Translations under genes and position numbers: made by a program
Notes under the pieces: model-generated
What the model was told of the DNA's origin: nothing
What the model saw: only the letters and a program-made list of their open reading frames with translations
The model's database searches: none
Source: Candidatus Binatia bacterium
GTDB taxonomy: Bacteria; Desulfobacterota; Binatia; Bin18
Assembly: GCA_951812575.1 (NCBI GenBank)
Contig: OX638322.1
Coordinates: 2,293,925-2,357,924, forward strand
Length of the DNA: 64,000 nt
Reading direction: 5' to 3'
Shown here: positions 1-8,254 of the stretch, piece by piece
Position numbering within the stretch: the stretch's first letter is position 1
Layout of the letters: each line of letters begins with the position of its first letter

Positions 1-169
1 CTTTCTTCTGGTTGACGACTTTGGGACCTCAATCAATCTCATGATGCAGTGTGGTATGCTCGATAGTGGCGGGCGGTTAGTGGAGGGAGATTTTGAGACT
101 TGTCTGAAAGCGATTCGACACGATTTGGATAGTGGCACACTCCTTCTGGCCCCGTCCGAAATGGACTAA
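1..169 (+). CDS. Partial C-terminus of an unknown protein
   Basis: An open frame runs from the left edge (codons begin at base 2) to a TAA at 167-169 and gives 55 residues ending SGTLLLAPSEMD. It has no internal stop and a plausible amino-acid mix, so it is probably the tail of a gene that starts outside the window. I do not recognise the family. It converges on the next gene and overlaps its stop by four bases. Confidence 0.5.
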   Translation, partial: FLLVDDFGTSINLMMQCGMLDSGGRLVEGDFETCLKAIRHDLDSGTLLLAPSEMD

Positions 170-372
170 ATCAGTTTGAGGGCCTCGCGTGTCAAACGCT
201 TCAGGGCCTGTTGTATCACCTGTTCGAGCGCCCTGACTTCTTGTGCTTCCAGCGGCACCTGGGTGTAAATCTCCTGGCTGGACAGCGTTGTCGATTGCAC
301 GTGGAGCGTCGCTCCCCCGAGTGTGTCTCCGGCGTTGTCTGCATAGCTCAAGTCAATCTGCTGTACACGCAT
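166..372 (-). CDS. Small hypothetical protein (68 aa)
   Basis: The frame codes for 68 residues starting MRVQQIDLSYADN. I chose the ATG at 372 because GGGAGG lies six bases before it; the frame is open further upstream, to 441, but no ribosome site supports that start. There is no signal peptide or membrane helix. The C-terminal half (from about residue 40) is rich in Gln, Leu, Ala and Arg and is probably helical. Family and function are not recognised. Confidence 0.45.
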   Translation of the reverse strand: MRVQQIDLSYADNAGDTLGGATLHVQSTTLSSQEIYTQVPLEAQEVRALEQVIQQALKRLTREALKLI

Positions 373-590
373 GGTGAGCCTCCCAGGCTTCTCTCGTGAC
401 CTGTATAGCCCCAATAGTCCCCCGTCTGAAGAGCGTAACACAGATTGGTGTTGGGCGTTGAGACAAAGCGTACGGTGAGGGAGCGGTACGAATGGACATT
501 TCCCTCAGCCGGTGTAATCTCCAGGGCATTGGAGAGCGGCTTCCCCGATTCTGGTCGATGCGGGGATAGAAGAAAGGTGAATTAGAGAAT

Positions 591-1142
591 ATGGCCGAAC
601 AACTCTCATCCTCTTCACCTCAGACAGTCGAAACCGAGCGCTTACTCCTCCGTCCGTTTGTGGATGACGATTTTGTTGCGTATGAAAGGATTCGGGCGAA
701 TCCCGAAGTGGCTCGGTATCTACCCGGTGGAATAGAGGCGGTGAAGAGTGCGCCCGAAAGGGCACGACAAACGATGCAGGTCTTTGCACGACATTGGCGG
801 GAGCGGGGCTTTGGGCCCTGGGCGGTTATCGATAAGCAGACGAGAGCATTGATCGGACACTGCGGCCTGCGCTACTTGCCCGAGTTTGATGCAGTCGAGC
901 TGCTGTACGCCTTAGATCCTTCAGCGTGGGGGAAAGGCTTGGCAACCGAAGCCGCCCGCGCCGCGCTTGACTATGGTCGGACAGAACTTGGCCTGCCTCA
1001 AATCATCGCGCTTGCTCTACCCGACAATCATGCCTCTCGGCGGGTTATGGAGCGAGTGGGGATGCGGTATGTCAAGACGGCATCCTTCCAGGGCTATGAG
1101 GTGGTACTCTATAAAGTGCCGCTTAGGCCAAGCGGACAGTGA
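591..1142 (+). CDS. GNAT family N-acetyltransferase (RimJ/RimL type)
   Basis: This 183-residue protein has the Acetyltransf_3 pattern: an N-terminal TERLLLRPF strand, a central GHCGLRYL segment, the acetyl-CoA loop region DPSAWGKGLATEAARAALDYG (about residues 108-128) and the C-terminal NHASRRVMERVGMRYV motif. Such enzymes transfer acetyl groups from acetyl-CoA to amines, often protein N-termini or small molecules; the substrate cannot be told from sequence. The gene stands alone and is followed by a strong hairpin. Family assignment is secure. Confidence 0.9.
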   Translation: MAEQLSSSSPQTVETERLLLRPFVDDDFVAYERIRANPEVARYLPGGIEAVKSAPERARQTMQVFARHWRERGFGPWAVIDKQTRALIGHCGLRYLPEFDAVELLYALDPSAWGKGLATEAARAALDYGRTELGLPQIIALALPDNHASRRVMERVGMRYVKTASFQGYEVVLYKVPLRPSGQ

Positions 1143-1186
1143 GCGAGCGGTGAGAATGACAAGCGACCGGGAGAATTGATTGCTAC

Positions 1187-1230
1187 AACCAAAAGAGGGC
1201 AACCTTTCCGGAAGGGCCGCCCTCTTTGGT
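1187..1230 (+). terminator. Hairpin downstream of the GNAT gene
   Basis: An inverted repeat pairs ACCAAAAGAGGGC with GCCCTCTTTGGT around a short loop, 45 bases after the acetyltransferase stop. The stem is long, but the run of T after it is weak, so termination is inferred from position and stem strength. Confidence 0.5.
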
Positions 1231-1637
1231 GCGCGTTGTGCGCTGAAAATAAACTCTCGATTGTCTATATGCCCGATTTGGCGCTCGTACAGCAGGCTTG
1301 TTCTTCACCCTGACTGCTCCGGATTGCTCTCAATCCGTTTTCCCGATGGCCTTCTCTTGTGGGCCGACCGTTGTCGGCTCCGTACTTTCGAGCACGACAG
1401 TCAGGCGGGGTCTGAGCATCAAGCGGATGAGCCCAATGGCCACTGCCTCGCGCGGGCGTTGCCCGCCCTTGGCGGGCGGTTATTTTCCGGCGGACTTTCC
1501 ATTCGCACCTCCTGTCTCTCCCGTGGAGGATTTTTTGACGGGCGCGCCGTCTTCCGAGGGGTCCACCAGAGACCCGATACTTCCTCTTTACTCCCCTTGA
1601 TTGTTTTGTGTCAAGTTTTTTTGAGACATAATCCGTG
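1231..1637. other. Gene-free stretch with a GC hairpin
   Basis: No convincing gene is seen. Two overlapping open frames here have low-complexity Ser/Arg/Leu-rich translations and no ribosome site. The only structure is a palindrome GCCCGCC-CTT-GGCGGGC at 1461-1477, which may be a terminator or a dispersed repeat. Confidence 0.4.
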
Positions 1638-1943
1638 CTACCGGCCTATCTGTTTCGGTCCCATAAGTTTTTCGTGAAGCTGAGAGGTTGGAATCGCTGG
1701 TAAGGTCGTAATATGGACTGTGCCGCGTGAGCTCAAATCAACTGACAGATGGGCGACGGTTTCGTTGTCGGGCGCCTCAATAATACTGACAAAATCATAC
1801 ATGCCGAGCGTCGCAAACTGGCCCGTTACTTCACAACCAAACTCTGCGATCTCCTTGTTGACTTCTTCCAGACGATTCGGGTGCTGGTGCAGGGTTTTGC
1901 TCCCTTCGGGGGTGAGGGTGCTGAGCAAGATATAGGTCGGCAT
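1638..1943 (-). CDS. GYD domain protein
   Basis: This 101-residue protein starts MPTYILLSTLTPEG, with AGGAG a few bases before the ATG at 1943. It matches the GYD family: a short alpha/beta fold with LTPEG near the N-terminus, a central TLGMYDFVSIIEAPDNE segment that carries the family's G-Y/M-D-core motif, and a C-terminal strand VHITTLPAI. Function in the family is not established. The gene is separated by about 200 bases from the next minus-strand gene, so it may have its own promoter. Confidence 0.85.
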   Translation of the reverse strand: MPTYILLSTLTPEGSKTLHQHPNRLEEVNKEIAEFGCEVTGQFATLGMYDFVSIIEAPDNETVAHLSVDLSSRGTVHITTLPAIPTSQLHEKLMGPKQIGR

Positions 1944-2096
1944 AACGGTCTCCTTTCTCAATCTCTAGTGGAAAGTCGCACTCCAGGGGGAACGCCCGGT
2001 GCGAATGTTTTTCTTCCTTCCCTCCTGAGTGTGCCTCAACGGTGGGGATCGTCCCGTACTCTTGGGAGGTCTCATTTCACCTGGCCTCAATCCTGA

Positions 2097-2125
2097 AGGT
2101 CTTTCCTCGGCCTCTCGAAAGACTT
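2097..2125 (-). terminator. Weak hairpin between minus-strand genes
   Basis: GTCTTTC (2099-2105) pairs with GAAAGAC (2117-2123) around an 11-base loop, just after the stop of the four-TM protein on the minus strand. There is no T-run, so termination is only a possibility. Confidence 0.25.
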
Positions 2126-2150
2126 TGAGCAGCGACACGCCCGGACTCCT

Positions 2151-2675
2151 TTATGGTTCAACGTGCATATCGAGATGATGCCGCCAGAAATATGCCCCCA
2201 TAGCGACAGCAGCTAAGAGGTTGCCGATGACGACCGCCGGCCATGCCAGCGCGTGCAGGACGGGCTCTGCCAATACGTGACACACAGAGATAAAGCCAAA
2301 TTCAAACACCACAAAGAATAAGAGGATGCCGAAACCAATCTGAGGATTGCGCTCCGCAATACCCAGCAACCACGACGCCAGCCAGCCGACCGCGGTGAAG
2401 ACCAGTCCATGGACCCAGGTAAACAGGAATACGACCTCGAGATCGACCCCTAGGCTTTCGGGTGTGGTGACTCCATCTTTGAACAGGGCGGTTCCAAGAA
2501 TTGAGGGCGTATAGAGTGGCTGCCCGCGGACGCTGTCAACAATGAGAAACCAGACTGCGATCGTTGCGGCCCCGAGGATGCCGGCGATGAGGCCTTCTCG
2601 GAGAAGCTGTGAGAGTTCTGCGGATGAAAATGCTGGTAACCCCGAATCCATGACTTTTGGTTGTATCGTTGCCAT
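2151..2675 (-). CDS. Four-TM integral membrane protein of unknown function
   Basis: This 174-residue protein has a hydrophilic N-terminus (about 27 residues) and then four predicted membrane segments at roughly residues 28-48, 80-105, 113-136 and 143-162, ending with the basic tail FWRHHLDMHVEP. AGGAGGG lies five bases before the ATG at 2675. It sits 81 bases downstream of the next gene on the same strand, so the two probably form an operon. I do not recognise a named family, and no catalytic motif is visible. Confidence 0.75.
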   Translation of the reverse strand: MATIQPKVMDSGLPAFSSAELSQLLREGLIAGILGAATIAVWFLIVDSVRGQPLYTPSILGTALFKDGVTTPESLGVDLEVVFLFTWVHGLVFTAVGWLASWLLGIAERNPQIGFGILLFFVVFEFGFISVCHVLAEPVLHALAWPAVVIGNLLAAVAMGAYFWRHHLDMHVEP

Positions 2676-2756
2676 ATTCCCTCCTGATTTTTCTTGGAGG
2701 TGAGCGCGGTGGCGGATTGGACTGCTCCCCTGTGTGAGGGCATGAGCAACCCGGCG

Positions 2757-3212
2757 TTACTGTCCGCTTCTCTCTATACGGGCGGCCTTATCTGCCCGTA
2801 CGGGAACGCCCGTTATGGTGACGACTAAAAGCCGCCGTTCCTTAGGGTACAGATAGCCCTCAATCGTAATGGGCTGCCCCATAATTGTGGGTTGTTGGAG
2901 CGGGGCGAGGAGTGGTGTCGGACCATATAAACGAACGGTATGGCGTTGCAACTCGTCCACTCTCGCGTCCTCCTGATCATACCTCTTGACTTCCTTGACG
3001 CTGGCGAGCTGGAAACGCCAGGAGGCACCTTTCACCAGGATAGTCAGCGCTGGCTCTGGTGGCTCCGCCTCGCCCTCAAGTGGGAGCAGGGTGCCGGAGA
3101 GGCGGACATACGGCGTTTCATTCGGGTAGCCGAAACGGGCGTCTGCTATGGCTGCCCAGAGCAAGACGAGACCGAGCAGTCCGCCTCCAACAAAACCGAG
3201 AATGGGTTTCAT
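2757..3212 (-). CDS. Membrane-anchored or secreted hypothetical protein
   Basis: The ATG at 3212 has a strong AGGAGGAAGG site and gives 151 residues; a longer frame upstream lacks such a site. Residues 1-25 (MKPILGFVGGGLLGLVLLWAAI) form a signal peptide or single membrane anchor, so the rest faces the periplasm. The mature part is beta-rich, with repeated strand-like stretches (TLLPLEG, HTVRLYG, RLLVVTITG) that suggest an OB-like or Ig-like fold, but no motif supports a function. It is probably co-transcribed with the four-TM protein downstream. Confidence 0.65.
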   Translation of the reverse strand: MKPILGFVGGGLLGLVLLWAAIADARFGYPNETPYVRLSGTLLPLEGEAEPPEPALTILVKGASWRFQLASVKEVKRYDQEDARVDELQRHTVRLYGPTPLLAPLQQPTIMGQPITIEGYLYPKERRLLVVTITGVPVRADKAARIERSGQ

Positions 3213-3652
3213 ATCCCTTCCTCCTGTCTGTAGCGTAACGAGGACCAAATCGGGGCATGTGGCCGCTCTGCGACCGGGGGAGCACGCTCGCGCAGGCGTG
3301 CAAGCATGGAACAATCGTGCGGGGGAAGGGCAGCAGGTTCGGGTGGGGCTTGGCGGACGGCAGTGGCAAATCCAGAAGGTCCGCTAGTGGGGAAGGAGCG
3401 TGGCTGTTGCTCCAGGTATTGCACCGTGGCCCCTCCAGTCACACGTTTGGCGAGTGAGTCCCTGACCACCGACTCCCACAGGCGTCTAAGTTTCTCCTAG
3501 CACTCTTTTTTGATGAGTCAAGCGAAAACGATAGGTTTCTTGTGATGGACGAGAGCGTCGTGGACCGCGACAAGAGTTGTATCGAGATCCAGCGCTTGCC
3601 TGCCGGACCGCTGGAGTGCACCTCCAAGAGAAAAAGAAGGAAGGAAGCCGAA
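3213..3652. other. Gene-free stretch
   Basis: I see no supported gene, RNA or repeat here. Overlapping open frames on both strands are short, rich in Pro/Arg/Ser, and lack ribosome sites. The right part should contain the promoter of neither neighbour on the plus strand; on the minus strand it may hold the promoter of the 3212 operon. Confidence 0.4.
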
Positions 3653-4063
3653 TTAGTTCGTCCGTCCCTTTTTGACGATCACATCGAATTCTTTTTTGGT
3701 CACCGGCATGACTGACAGCCGGCTCTGCTTGATCAAGGCCATCTCTTGCAGCCGCTTGTCTTGCTTGATCTGGCTGAGCGTTATCGGGTTGACCAGGGTT
3801 TCAAGCGGCTCGATATCAACCACGCTCCAGCGCTCATCCTCGGTCGTAGGGTCCTGGTAGGCTTCCTTGATGACCCGGGCAACCCCGACAATCTCCATCC
3901 CCTCGTTGCTGTGATAATACAGGACCTGATCGTCCACCCGCATGGCACGTAGGTTATTGCGGGCTTGATAGTTCCGTACGCCGTCCCAATACGTCCAGCC
4001 GTCTTTTTGAAGGTCGCTCCAGGCGTATTTATACGGTTCGGATTTCACCAGCCAATACTTCAT
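3653..4063 (-). CDS. EVE domain protein (thymocyte nuclear protein 1-like)
   Basis: This 136-residue protein starts MKYWLVKSEPYKYAW, the family's typical opening, followed by WDGVRNYQARNNLRAM and DQVLYYHSNEGMEIVGVARV. These match the EVE domain, a PUA-like fold that binds modified bases in nucleic acid. The length is that of stand-alone bacterial EVE proteins. The partner and the recognised base are unknown. It is divergent from the hydrolase gene that follows. Confidence 0.93.
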   Translation of the reverse strand: MKYWLVKSEPYKYAWSDLQKDGWTYWDGVRNYQARNNLRAMRVDDQVLYYHSNEGMEIVGVARVIKEAYQDPTTEDERWSVVDIEPLETLVNPITLSQIKQDKRLQEMALIKQSRLSVMPVTKKEFDVIVKKGRTN

Positions 4064-4191
4064 AACGTTGTGTCCCTTATCGGTTCTGTGTGATGCCGAA
4101 CAATATACCCCTCACGGATTTTTTCCAAATCGGCTCTTTGATTGCCTTTCTCAGCCTGTCTCTTTATAAGAAAGCTCAAAGGAGGGGAATC

Positions 4192-5943
4192 ATGCCGCAT
4201 GAGAGTCGCCAAGAATATCGGATCATCACAGAGAAAGACGTCCCGGCGGGCATGCGGGACGGGACGACGCTCTACGCCGATGTCTATCGGCCCGATGCCG
4301 AGGGGCGCTTCCCGGTTATTCTATTACGGCTCCCATATGGCAAGGAATTGGCCGATGTTTTTGGCGACCACGAGTATTTTCCGTCGCGGGGCTATGTGGT
4401 CATCGTCCAGGACGGGCGAGGACGGTTTGCGTCAGAGGGGGAATACTATCCGCTCATCGATGAAGCCCAGGACGGCTACGATACAGTCGAGTGGGCCGCG
4501 GCGCTGCCGTACTCGAACGGCATGGTCGGGACTCAGGGCCAGTCGTATCTCGGCGCGACCCAGTATCAGCTCGCGCCGACGCGGCCGCCGCATCTCCAAT
4601 GTGCTTTCCCCGTATCCGCCGGCGCCGATTACCATCAAGGCTGGGTCTACCACACCGGTGGAGCCTTCTCTCTGGGCTGGCAGGTGCCCTATGCGATCTT
4701 CCTCGCTCGCAACACTATTGACCGTAAAGGCATCAAGGAGCAACTCTGGCCAAAGGTGCGACCCGATCTGCTGCGTTCCCTTAATTTCGGGAATCCGCTT
4801 TCACCTGAGGCCTATATGCGCCTGCCGCTCATGTATTGGGCCGACCTGCTTGAAGAGGTGGCGCCGTATCTGCGCGATTATCTGACCCACCCTGATGACG
4901 GTCCCTATTGGTGGCCGATCAATATCGAGCGTCAGCACCGCAATATCAACATCCCCATGTACCATGTGAGTTCGTGGTACGATATTTTCCTGCGCGACGC
5001 CCTGGTGCACTTCTGCGGCTTGCAGTCCCGAGCCATGACGCCGGAGGCACGCGGCGGCCAGAAATTGCTGCTCGGACCGTGGGCCCATCTTTTTCCGTAT
5101 ACCACGCCGATTTCCGGTGGGACCGGAGATATTGACTTTGGTCCGAACGCCGTCATCGAACTGCACGAGACCCAGCTGCGCTGGTTTGACTACTGGCTCA
5201 AGGGGATAGACTCGGGGATTGCCGAGGAACCGCCCATCCGGCTGTTTGTGATGGGCACCAATCGCTGGCGGGACGAGTATGAATGGCCGCTGGCGCGCAC
5301 CCGGTACACGCCCTACTACTTCCACAGCCAGGGACGGGCGAATACTCGCGACGGCGACGGCGGGCTCAGCCTTGAACCCCCTCAGGACGAACCTAAAGAT
5401 CAGTACGAATACGACCCTGCCAATCCGGTGCCGACCTGTGGCGGCAACACGCTGATTATCCCGGTTGGGGTCACGGACCAGCGCGAGGTGGAAAGCCGAC
5501 AAGACGTATTGGTCTATACCGGAGAGCCGCTGGACGCACCGCTCGAAGTCACCGGACCCCTCACGGTCGTGCTCTACGCTTCGTCGTCTGCCATCGATAC
5601 CGACTTTACCGCCAAGCTGGTCGATGTCCGGCCCGACGGTTATGCCCAGAACATTGCCGATGGCATTGTACGCGCGCGCTATCGTGACTCCTTGAGTCGT
5701 CCGACCCTGCTGAGGCCGGATGAACCGTATGAGTTGCGCATCGACTTATGGGCGACCAGCCATGTGTTTTTGCCTGGGCATCGTCTGCGCGTGGAGGTCT
5801 CGTCGAGTAACTTCCCGCGCTTCGACCGCAACCTGAACACCGGCGGCGATCAGGCGACCGGCACGCAGTTCCAGACCGCGCAGCAAACGGTTTTGCATAA
5901 CAACAAGTTTCAGTCGCATATTGTGTTGCCGGTCATTCCGTAA
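4192..5943 (+). CDS. CocE/NonD family alpha/beta hydrolase
   Basis: This 583-residue protein belongs to the peptidase S15/CocE group, serine hydrolases that cleave esters or amides such as cocaine esters and beta-lactam side chains. I chose the ATG at 4192 because AAAGGAGGGG precedes it; the frame stays open upstream. The N-terminal part has VPAGMRDGTTLYADVYRP, the oxyanion-side DGRGRFASEG (about 74-83) and the nucleophile elbow GQSYLG with Ser at about 118. LLLGPWAH near residue 335 supplies the likely catalytic His. The C-terminal jelly-roll domain contains the usual HVFLPGHRLRVEVSSSNFPRFDRN stretch. The family is certain, the substrate is not. Confidence 0.95.
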   Translation: MPHESRQEYRIITEKDVPAGMRDGTTLYADVYRPDAEGRFPVILLRLPYGKELADVFGDHEYFPSRGYVVIVQDGRGRFASEGEYYPLIDEAQDGYDTVEWAAALPYSNGMVGTQGQSYLGATQYQLAPTRPPHLQCAFPVSAGADYHQGWVYHTGGAFSLGWQVPYAIFLARNTIDRKGIKEQLWPKVRPDLLRSLNFGNPLSPEAYMRLPLMYWADLLEEVAPYLRDYLTHPDDGPYWWPINIERQHRNINIPMYHVSSWYDIFLRDALVHFCGLQSRAMTPEARGGQKLLLGPWAHLFPYTTPISGGTGDIDFGPNAVIELHETQLRWFDYWLKGIDSGIAEEPPIRLFVMGTNRWRDEYEWPLARTRYTPYYFHSQGRANTRDGDGGLSLEPPQDEPKDQYEYDPANPVPTCGGNTLIIPVGVTDQREVESRQDVLVYTGEPLDAPLEVTGPLTVVLYASSSAIDTDFTAKLVDVRPDGYAQNIADGIVRARYRDSLSRPTLLRPDEPYELRIDLWATSHVFLPGHRLRVEVSSSNFPRFDRNLNTGGDQATGTQFQTAQQTVLHNNKFQSHIVLPVIP

Positions 5944-6263
5944 GGGGTGTCTCTGACGCTCTCGTGCCTCCCTGACGAGTGCGTCGTGGAGTAAGGTCTC
6001 ATATACGTTTGATATTTGGGTACGCCTTTCTGCCGAGCCAGCTTGCGGGCGAGTTCGACATCACCGACCGCGAGGCGGATACTAATCTGCTTGGTTGGTG
6101 GTCTCAGCACATAGGGTTTCTTCAGTTCGCCTGGATCATCCGCGTGCGGATCAAGGAAAGTCGCGTCCATTTCTTCCAGAATACAATCTGGACAGAACCA
6201 CCTGCCCTGATCGTCTTGATAGCGTTCCGTGCCGCAGCGCTTACATATGTTCTGTCTCTTCAG
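5910..6263 (-). pseudogene. Zinc-ribbon/CopG-like antitoxin, frame-broken
   Basis: Reading from 6263, the frame has a CxxC...CxxC zinc ribbon (ICKRCG ... WFCPDC) and then an RHH-type antitoxin core KQISIRLAVGDVELARKLARQKG-PKYQTY. Relatives continue with a helix like TLLHDALVREA. That helix is present, but in the +1 frame from about base 6000, so one base appears to be missing at 5998-6003. The start also looks damaged: the expected ATGA overlap with the ATPase stop (6260-6262) reads CTGA. The shifted product runs antisense into the hydrolase gene. No toxin gene is adjacent. Confidence 0.6.
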
Positions 6264-7417
6264 TGCTCTTTCATCTCCCTGTCCAGCACTGCTTTGGTCA
6301 TATCTCCCATGTTGACAAATTGTACCTCTACGCTCCGGTATCTCCGGACGAAGGGCCGTCTCACATCCGCCGCAACGACAAAATTCTGGCCGCCGGGGTA
6401 TTGCCTCCGAAAGGCAAGCAGAGACCGGGGTTGAAACGCATCCGCCGACCATTTGCATTCAATCGCGACTGGTCCCGTGCCGCGCCGGGTCAGGACGAAA
6501 TCGATCTCATGGCCGCGTTTGTCGCGCCAGTAATGTATGTCCCGTCGCTGTAGCTGGGCCATCAGTTCATTGAGGACGATGTGCTCCCACAAGTGCCCCA
6601 GGTCCTCTTGGCGCAGTGCTGACCAGCCTCGATGGTAACACACAAAACCGGTGTCAAACCCAAAGACTTTCGGTGCAGCGACAATTTCGGTCGAGCGATG
6701 AGAGGTAAAAGGCCGGATGACATATACGACAAAGGTGGCTTCCAGCACGGCCAGGTAATTGGTGATGGTCGTCCGACTGACCTCACACGGACGGGCAAAA
6801 CGAGACGCCTCAAAAATACCGCCACTCTGAGCCATGAGTAGCTCGGCAAATCGCTGAAAGGCATACCGGCGCTCCAGCCGAAATAATTCCTGGATGTCTT
6901 TGGCCCAATACGCATCCATCCATTCCTGAAACTCACGCTCTGGAGGCTCCTCACTCAGGAAAAAAGAGGGAAGTCCGCCGTGTAAAAACCGATGGTGCAA
7001 GTCGGTCTGCCCGAAATCGTGTCGGTCGGCATTCACCATTGGGGTCAGCCACAATTCAGCTTTCCGTCCGGTCAGCGTGTCGCGGAATTTCCGTGACGCC
7101 CCAAGTGTGGAAGAGCCAGTTGCGAGCACGTGCAGTTGGGGATAGTGGTCGGCAGCAATTTTTAACAGCGTAGACGGGTCCGGTAAACGATGGACTTCAT
7201 CTAATATGACTCGCTCGGTTGTGAACTGCTCAAGAAAACCTTCCGGGTCCTCCATCAAGCGTCGGACTCTAGGGAGTTCACAATCAAAATACTCTACATC
7301 TGGTAGGCTTTGACAGAGACAGGTTTTCCCCACCCGTCGCACACCAGAGAGCCAGACGACCGAGCGTTGCTGCCAGGCCATTTCTATCCGTGTGAGCCAG
7401 AAATATCGCTGCACCAT
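6260..7417 (-). CDS. AAA_14/DUF4143 ATP-binding protein
   Basis: This 385-residue protein has a Walker A motif GVRRVGKT (about 25-32), Walker B VILDEVH (70-76), a sensor-like ATGSS, and a C-terminal DUF4143 region with a winged-helix-like part (ASRFARPCEVSRTTITNYLAVLE). Residues around 300-325 (HEIDFVLTRR...VAIECKW) match the E-x-D...E-x-K core of PD-(D/E)xK-type folds. The family is widespread and frequently horizontally transferred; its role is poorly known. No clear ribosome site precedes the ATG at 7417, and Met13 is an alternative start. The stop overlaps the broken antitoxin. Confidence 0.88.
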   Translation of the reverse strand: MVQRYFWLTRIEMAWQQRSVVWLSGVRRVGKTCLCQSLPDVEYFDCELPRVRRLMEDPEGFLEQFTTERVILDEVHRLPDPSTLLKIAADHYPQLHVLATGSSTLGASRKFRDTLTGRKAELWLTPMVNADRHDFGQTDLHHRFLHGGLPSFFLSEEPPEREFQEWMDAYWAKDIQELFRLERRYAFQRFAELLMAQSGGIFEASRFARPCEVSRTTITNYLAVLEATFVVYVIRPFTSHRSTEIVAAPKVFGFDTGFVCYHRGWSALRQEDLGHLWEHIVLNELMAQLQRRDIHYWRDKRGHEIDFVLTRRGTGPVAIECKWSADAFQPRSLLAFRRQYPGGQNFVVAADVRRPFVRRYRSVEVQFVNMGDMTKAVLDREMKEH

Positions 7418-7547
7418 ATAAAACTACTTTTTCATATAGTGCTACTAAACACAAAAGTAAAACCATATGGAAGCAGTATTGCCTTGTATCCTACGTCATA
7501 CCACTCCCACCCTTGCTCAGAGCAGATTTGACTGATTCCTTGACGCC

Positions 7548-8243
7548 ATGTCGGATGTCCTGCCGCCCGATGCAGAAAAAGCGGCCTCGGTGCGGGCGAT
7601 GTTTGATCTGATCGCCCCGCAGTATGACAGGCTGAACCGGTGGCTGTCCCTGCGTCTCGATCAATACTGGCGAAGGCAGACTATCCGCAGTGTTAATGTC
7701 TGTGCCGATGATCGGGTGCTCGACCTGGCGTGCGGAACGGGGGATTTGAGCGAACTCGCCGCGGCAACCGGTGCCCGAGTGATCGGGGTTGACTTTGCCC
7801 GCAATATGCTCGTCGGCGCAACCCGGCGTCGGATCGGCGCGACCTTTATTCAGGCTGATGCAAACGCCTTACCCCTGCCGACGGCAGCCGTTTCGGTTGT
7901 CTTGTCCGGCTTTGCCCTGCGGAATTTCGTCTCTATACCCCGCGCCCTCCAAGAAGCGGCGCGTGTCCTCAAGTCCGGTGGACGACTGGCTTTGCTGGAG
8001 GTGGATACGCCGCGCCACACGCTCCTGAAATGGGGTCATGGCTTCTATTTTCAGCGCATCGTGCCTTTATTGGGTGGTCTCATCTCAGACCGAAAGTCAT
8101 ATCTCTATTTGCCGCGCTCGGTGGTCTACCTGCCGGGGGAAGCGGAACTGTTGCAGATGGTCCGAGCGGCGGAATTTGAGCAGGTCGTAAAGACACGTTT
8201 ATCCGGTGGTGTAGCGCAGCTGATTACCGCGGTGAGACGCTAA
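7548..8243 (+). CDS. ubiE: Ubiquinone/menaquinone biosynthesis C-methyltransferase
   Basis: This 231-residue SAM-dependent methyltransferase has the UbiE/MenG signatures: MFDLIAPQYDRLNRWLSLRLDQYWRR at the N-terminus, the SAM site VLDLACGTGDLSE (about 58-70), and the family block near residues 120-150 with GFALRNF. It methylates the quinone precursor ring (demethylmenaquinol or the ubiquinone benzoquinol) at the inner membrane face. Length is normal. It converges on nirA with 11 bases between stops. Whether this cell makes menaquinone or ubiquinone cannot be told here. Confidence 0.93.
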   Translation: MSDVLPPDAEKAASVRAMFDLIAPQYDRLNRWLSLRLDQYWRRQTIRSVNVCADDRVLDLACGTGDLSELAAATGARVIGVDFARNMLVGATRRRIGATFIQADANALPLPTAAVSVVLSGFALRNFVSIPRALQEAARVLKSGGRLALLEVDTPRHTLLKWGHGFYFQRIVPLLGGLISDRKSYLYLPRSVVYLPGEAELLQMVRAAEFEQVVKTRLSGGVAQLITAVRR

Positions 8244-8254
8244 AAGCAGCGACA

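Noticed and set aside
1180..1677. Plus-strand gene of 165 residues
   Set aside because: Translation is rich in Ser, Arg and Leu without motifs, and it overlaps a hairpin and an apparently non-coding stretch.
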